Shown here piece after piece: positions 6,080 to 9,000 of a stretch of 9,000 nt of DNA (positions within the stretch are counted from its first letter, which is position 1; every line of letters starts with the position of its first letter). The stretch is from CAKSQF01 sp964569225. Lineage in GTDB: Bacteria; Bacillota; Clostridia; Oscillospirales; CAG-272. The stretch spans positions 1-9,000 of the forward strand of contig CAZMTU010000100.1 in assembly GCA_964569225.1 (NCBI GenBank), written 5' to 3'. A model generated the notes under the pieces. That model was not told the origin of the DNA. It saw nothing but the letters and a program-made list of their open reading frames with translations, and did no database searches. The position numbers were made by a program, and so were the translations under genes.

Positions 6080-7964
6080 ATTCGTATTTAGTAAATGATA
6101 CTCTTTGTGTTGCACCTGCCGCCAAATGCAGGCGTTTAAAACCGCACAGCGCATGAGGCGCATTCGATTCAAAACAAAGCAGCGTATAATCAGCTGAAAA
6201 AAAACTGTGATTAGTCACCGCCGCTTCGGTTTCGCTGATCCATTCTTCCCGAATATCAGCATAGGTAAGTCCATATCCAAAGGGATAGAGCACTTCTCCT
6301 TCGAAGAACCGATAGGTTCTGCCTGCCATGTCATAGGATTCAAAAGGCGGCAGAGCATCTATATTGCGATAGAAGGTCACGGGCAGTCTGCCGGAAGGCG
6401 ATGTTTTGCCGAATAAAATGTCTGCCAGTGCTTCTCCCCCCTCCGCACCGGGATAAAAGCACTGAAGCAGTGCGTTGGCGCGCTTTGCCGCATCGGAAAG
6501 ATTGACGGCGCTTCCTGACACATTGACAAAAATCATCGGCTTATCCAACAAAGAAAGCGCTTCAAAAAGCTGCTTTTGCGCATCGGGCAGCTCCAGATTC
6601 TTCCGATCACCGCTGGCATCACCGTTATAGGCATCCCCTTCTTCCCCTTCCATAGAGGGATTTAATCCCATGATCATCAGAATTAAATCGCTTGCTTTTG
6701 CGGCTGCCACTGCCTCCGCGATCGGATGCTCTGCGGTCAGCTGAAACGGCTCACAGCCTTTGGCTGACCGCACTTTTCCCTTGCAAACCGATAAAATTCC
6801 CTCCAGAAAGGTAGTTTTTCGGGTAGGCGTACCGTTGTAATTCCCCAACAGCACCGAAATATCATCTGCATTGGGACCGATCACAGCAATATTCAGATTT
6901 TCTGACAAAGGCAAAATGCCGTCATTTTTCAGCAGCACAATCCCCTCCTCCGCCATTTTCAGACTGAGCGCCCGATGGGCAGGTGATTCCACACAGTCAT
7001 AGGTGATCTGATCATAGGGGCAGTCATCGTCAAACATCCCCAGCCGCATTCGGGCATAAAAGAGCCTTTCTACAGAGCGGGTAACCGCCTCTTCAGTGAG
7101 CAACCCCTTTTCCAGTGCTTCCTCCAACGCACCGTAAGCGCCGCCGCAGTTCAGATCGCAGCCGCTCTTTACAGCCAGCGCGGCGCTTTCCGGCTTGGTT
7201 TCAACATAGTGATGGTGCGCATAGATGTCGGTAATTGCGCCGCAGTCGGAAACTACATAGCCATCAAATCCGAATTGCCCTCTGAGAATCTCCTCAAGCA
7301 ACCTCGGAGAAGCGCAGCAAGGTTCTCCGTTCAGCCGGTTATAGGCGCCCATCACCGCGGCAGGGTGCGCGTGGGTAATGCAGTAACGAAAAGCCCACAG
7401 ATAGCTTCCGTACAGATCAGCATCATTGACCTTGGCATCAAAGGAATGACGAAGCGCTTCCGGACCGCTGTGTACTGCTAAATGCTTGAGGGTAGCGTCG
7501 GTTTTACGGTAAACCGGATGATCTCCCTGCATACCTTTTACAAACGCCGCACCCATCCGACCGGTAAGGTAAGGATCTTCCCCATAGGTTTCATGTCCCC
7601 GTCCCCAACGCGGATCCCGAAAAAGATTAATATTAGGCGACCAAAAGGTCAGTCCCTGATAAATATCAGTTTTGCCCTGTTGTTTATACTCGTTGTATTT
7701 GGCGCGCGCTTCATCCGAGATGGCGTCTGCCACCTGATGCAGCAACCGGTCATCAAAAGACGCCGCCATTGCGATCGCCTGCGGGAAAACCGTTGCCTGC
7801 CCCGCTCTGGCAACGCCATGAAGTCCCTCGTTCCACCAGTTATAGGCTGGGATTCCCAATCGTTCGATAGCCGGCGCGTTATAAAGCATCTGCGCTACCT
7901 TTTCACTGCGGGTCATAGCTGAAACCAACGCGCTTGCTCGCTCCGCAAACTTATGATTCTGCAT
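6078..7964 (-). CDS. Glycoside hydrolase family 3, beta-xylosidase/beta-glucosidase-like
   Basis: This retaining exo-glycosidase removes non-reducing sugar units, most likely xylose or glucose from imported oligosaccharides; no signal peptide is seen, so it is probably cytoplasmic. It has 628 residues. The TIM-barrel domain has NWWNEGLHGVARAG (42-55), WSPNINLFRDPRWGRGHETYGEDP (108-131, given by its ends) and the nucleophile motif VSDC with Asp240. SDC rather than SDW resembles the xylosidase branch. The second domain includes GIVLLKNDGILPL (341-353) and the acid/base region around EGEE (439-442), followed by GDRKNLELP (452-460). PFGYGLTY (561-568) marks entry to the fibronectin-III-like domain. 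That domain is very short, reaching GFKRLHLAAG (608-617) and stopping at residue 628 without the usual final strands. AGGAGG (7971-7976) six bases upstream fixes the start. No transporter or regulator neighbour is visible, so substrate remains uncertain. Confidence 0.94.
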   Translation of the reverse strand: MQNHKFAERASALVSAMTRSEKVAQMLYNAPAIERLGIPAYNWWNEGLHGVARAGQATVFPQAIAMAASFDDRLLHQVADAISDEARAKYNEYKQQGKTDIYQGLTFWSPNINLFRDPRWGRGHETYGEDPYLTGRMGAAFVKGMQGDHPVYRKTDATLKHLAVHSGPEALRHSFDAKVNDADLYGSYLWAFRYCITHAHPAAVMGAYNRLNGEPCCASPRLLEEILRGQFGFDGYVVSDCGAITDIYAHHHYVETKPESAALAVKSGCDLNCGGAYGALEEALEKGLLTEEAVTRSVERLFYARMRLGMFDDDCPYDQITYDCVESPAHRALSLKMAEEGIVLLKNDGILPLSENLNIAVIGPNADDISVLLGNYNGTPTRKTTFLEGILSVCKGKVRSAKGCEPFQLTAEHPIAEAVAAAKASDLILMIMGLNPSMEGEEGDAYNGDASGDRKNLELPDAQKQLFEALSLLDKPMIFVNVSGSAVNLSDAAKRANALLQCFYPGAEGGEALADILFGKTSPSGRLPVTFYRNIDALPPFESYDMAGRTYRFFEGEVLYPFGYGLTYADIREEWISETEAAVTNHSFFSADYTLLCFESNAPHALCGFKRLHLAAGATQRVSFTKYE

Positions 7965-7970
7965 GTCGTT

Positions 7971-7976
7971 CCTCCT
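7971..7976 (-). promoter_or_regulatory. Consensus ribosome binding site of the GH3 gene
   Basis: AGGAGG on the minus strand, six bases before the ATG (7962-7964), is a full match to the Shine-Dalgarno consensus. The AT-rich stretch between this site and the upstream gene's stop (7977-8036) contains no convincing -35/-10 pair, so the GH3 gene may have a weak or activator-dependent promoter or may be read from the upstream gene. Confidence 0.85.
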
Positions 7977-8036
7977 GTTTCAAATGAGATTTGTAATTAT
8001 TTATGTTATATACATCCAAAAAAAATGACGAAAAAA

Positions 8037-8765
8037 TTATTTTTTTAATTTATTGACCCGTCCTTTGCCGTGGCGATCAAAACAATCGCCGCAGTCACAA
8101 TCGCATCCGTCACAGCATTCTCCCTGCGAAAGCAGCACCAAAACCGCCAACGTAACCAGAAGATAGAAGCCGTAACTGCCCACAGCCAACCAAAGCCATC
8201 GGTTTTCCGGCTCCTGAGCAGACAGATAACTAACAATCAGCGCAAATAGAAAAACGAGCGAAAGGAAGAAAAGATAGGCATAAAACGCGCGCTCAAATTG
8301 AATAAAGTAAAGAAGGGTTATTCCCGGAACACCGATTCCCAAAAGAACCATCAGGATCTTAACAATCAACGCTCCGCGTCCGGCAGACAGCAGCGAGCTG
8401 ACCGCTCCGCACAGAAGCAAAAAAAGGACCGTCCCTATTAACCCATCGTTCATCGAAAGCGGCGTACCTTTCGAGGCAAAATAGGCGCCGGCAGAGCAGC
8501 CTGTAGAGAGGCCGTTCACTCCTACTGCCCATGCTAAAAGCAATCGGTACGGTCGTTCACTGTCCAAACGTTTGGAACCGGTGACTGTCAATGGAATCGT
8601 GACAGCCGTCAGCAAAAAGCCGGCAATCATCCCCACGAACCCGATTTTGGCGGGCAGAAGAGCAGTCATTCCAAGCGTTCCTGTCAGCATAAGCAGCGCA
8701 AAACAGAGATAGCCTGTAAATGCCACCGCAGCTCCCGTCCGACGCGATTTCTTATCGACTTCCAT
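8037..8765 (-). CDS. Polytopic membrane protein with Cys-rich C-terminal tail, unknown function
   Basis: I do not recognise a family. The 242 residues have a short basic N-terminus (KKSRR) and about seven predicted membrane helices (roughly 13-36, 41-62, 73-92, 108-128, 132-153, 161-183, 190-212). The tail then carries ECCDGCDCDCGDCFDRH (216-232), with Cys217, 218, 221, 223, 225, 228 and His232, and ends in a basic stretch (GKGRVNKLKK). The Cys/Asp cluster looks able to bind metal, but this is inference. The start is well supported: AGGGAG (complement of 8774-8779) lies eight bases before the ATG. A TATAAT promoter lies upstream. The GH3 gene follows 72 bases downstream on the same strand with no strong terminator between, so shared transcription is possible. 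An odd number of helices with a basic N-terminus predicts the Cys tail outside the cell, but helix boundaries were judged by eye. Confidence 0.83.
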   Translation of the reverse strand: MEVDKKSRRTGAAVAFTGYLCFALLMLTGTLGMTALLPAKIGFVGMIAGFLLTAVTIPLTVTGSKRLDSERPYRLLLAWAVGVNGLSTGCSAGAYFASKGTPLSMNDGLIGTVLFLLLCGAVSSLLSAGRGALIVKILMVLLGIGVPGITLLYFIQFERAFYAYLFFLSLVFLFALIVSYLSAQEPENRWLWLAVGSYGFYLLVTLAVLVLLSQGECCDGCDCDCGDCFDRHGKGRVNKLKK

Positions 8766-8794
8766 ATAGCACGCTCCCTAAACCTTTCACTTTA

Positions 8795-8824
8795 ATTATA
8801 TAAAGAAAGTCCCTTGCTCTGCAA
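8795..8824 (-). promoter_or_regulatory. Promoter of the Cys-tailed membrane protein gene
   Basis: On the minus strand, a perfect -10 TATAAT (8795-8800) lies 18 bases downstream of TTGCAG (8819-8824), a moderate -35. Transcription would start about 25 bases before the start codon. The -35 box lies inside the hairpin at 8806-8832. Confidence 0.7.
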
Positions 8825-8832
8825 GGGGCTTT
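8806..8832. terminator. Hairpin, possible terminator of a gene beyond the window
   Basis: AAAGTCCCTTGC (8806-8817) pairs with GCAAGGGGCTTT (8821-8832) over 12 pairs with one G-T, around loop TCT. On the minus strand it is followed by CTTTCTTTAT, so it may end a minus-strand transcript from beyond base 9000. It overlaps the -35 of the next gene, so an operator role is an alternative. Confidence 0.6.
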
Positions 8833-9000
8833 CCCGTTTATTTACAAATTGCTTACAATTAGTTATTACAGGTTACATTACTTTATTTTTATGCAGCATT
8901 TTAAGCCAAATTCCATACATGTATAGTTTGCTCTGTTTTTTCAAATGTAGTTTTGTCAATGATATGAGACTAAAAAAGCAAAAATAAAAGTAACGAGATT
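8833..9000. other. AT-rich non-coding stretch at the window end
   Basis: No convincing open reading frame is seen on either strand in these 168 bases. The pentamer TTACA recurs at 8842, 8853, 8866 and 8873, and a 10-base palindrome ATACATGTAT lies at 8915-8924. Either could be a protein-binding site, but neither is distinctive in such AT-rich sequence. Confidence 0.5.

Noticed and set aside
7482..7922. Plus-strand open frame of 146 codons
   Set aside because: It is a shadow of the GH3 gene, whose catalytic domain is unambiguous in the other frame.
7977..8036. Promoter for the GH3 gene
   Set aside because: Several TATAAC/TACAAA-like words occur, but none has a good -35 at proper spacing in this AT-rich stretch.

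Overview
The window looks like a chromosomal segment of a Bacillota (Firmicutes) bacterium, probably class Clostridia and perhaps an Oscillospirales-type gut anaerobe. The evidence is a T-box riboswitch ahead of trpS, AGGAGG-type ribosome binding sites, A-rich promoters with TATAAT-like -10 boxes, PBP5-like and DUF1294 genes of Gram-positive type, and a cytoplasmic GH3 xylosidase-like enzyme. The genus-level placement is inference only. No insertion sequence, prophage, CRISPR array, tRNA or rRNA was seen.

Layout. (1) 25-2332, plus strand: ribF (riboflavin kinase/FAD synthetase), then a secreted, membrane-anchored protein of the D-alanyl-D-alanine carboxypeptidase (S11/PBP5) family. In the latter all three active-site motifs are altered (catalytic Ser to Ala, SxN to KSN, KTG to MNG), so it is very probably a pseudoenzyme. 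(2) 2335-2385: a 23-bp perfect hairpin, a two-way terminator. (3) 2384-4004, minus strand: promoter, tryptophan T-box leader, trpS and a DUF1294 membrane protein. (4) 4130-6008, plus strand: a strong promoter, a Tyr-rich single-pass membrane protein of unknown function, a protein with two mirrored zinc-ribbon-like Cys modules, and a 64-residue membrane peptide with a Cys-Gly tail. (5) 6049-6079: a second two-way terminator. (6) 6078-8824, minus strand: a GH3 beta-xylosidase/beta-glucosidase-like enzyme with a stunted C-terminal domain, and upstream of it a polytopic membrane protein with a Cys-rich tail. (7) 8833-9000: AT-rich non-coding DNA.

How the parts fit. Most of the window is housekeeping: flavin cofactor synthesis, tryptophan charging with amino-acid-sensing attenuation, and sugar hydrolysis. 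The less ordinary parts are the dead carboxypeptidase homologue and the set of unrecognised membrane or Cys-rich proteins between 4193 and 8765. At both convergent junctions the minus-strand stop codon lies in or against the T-tract of the opposing gene's terminator, so spacing is very tight. I see no convincing defence system or novel multi-gene machine. The pseudo-carboxypeptidase is the best candidate for unexpected biology.
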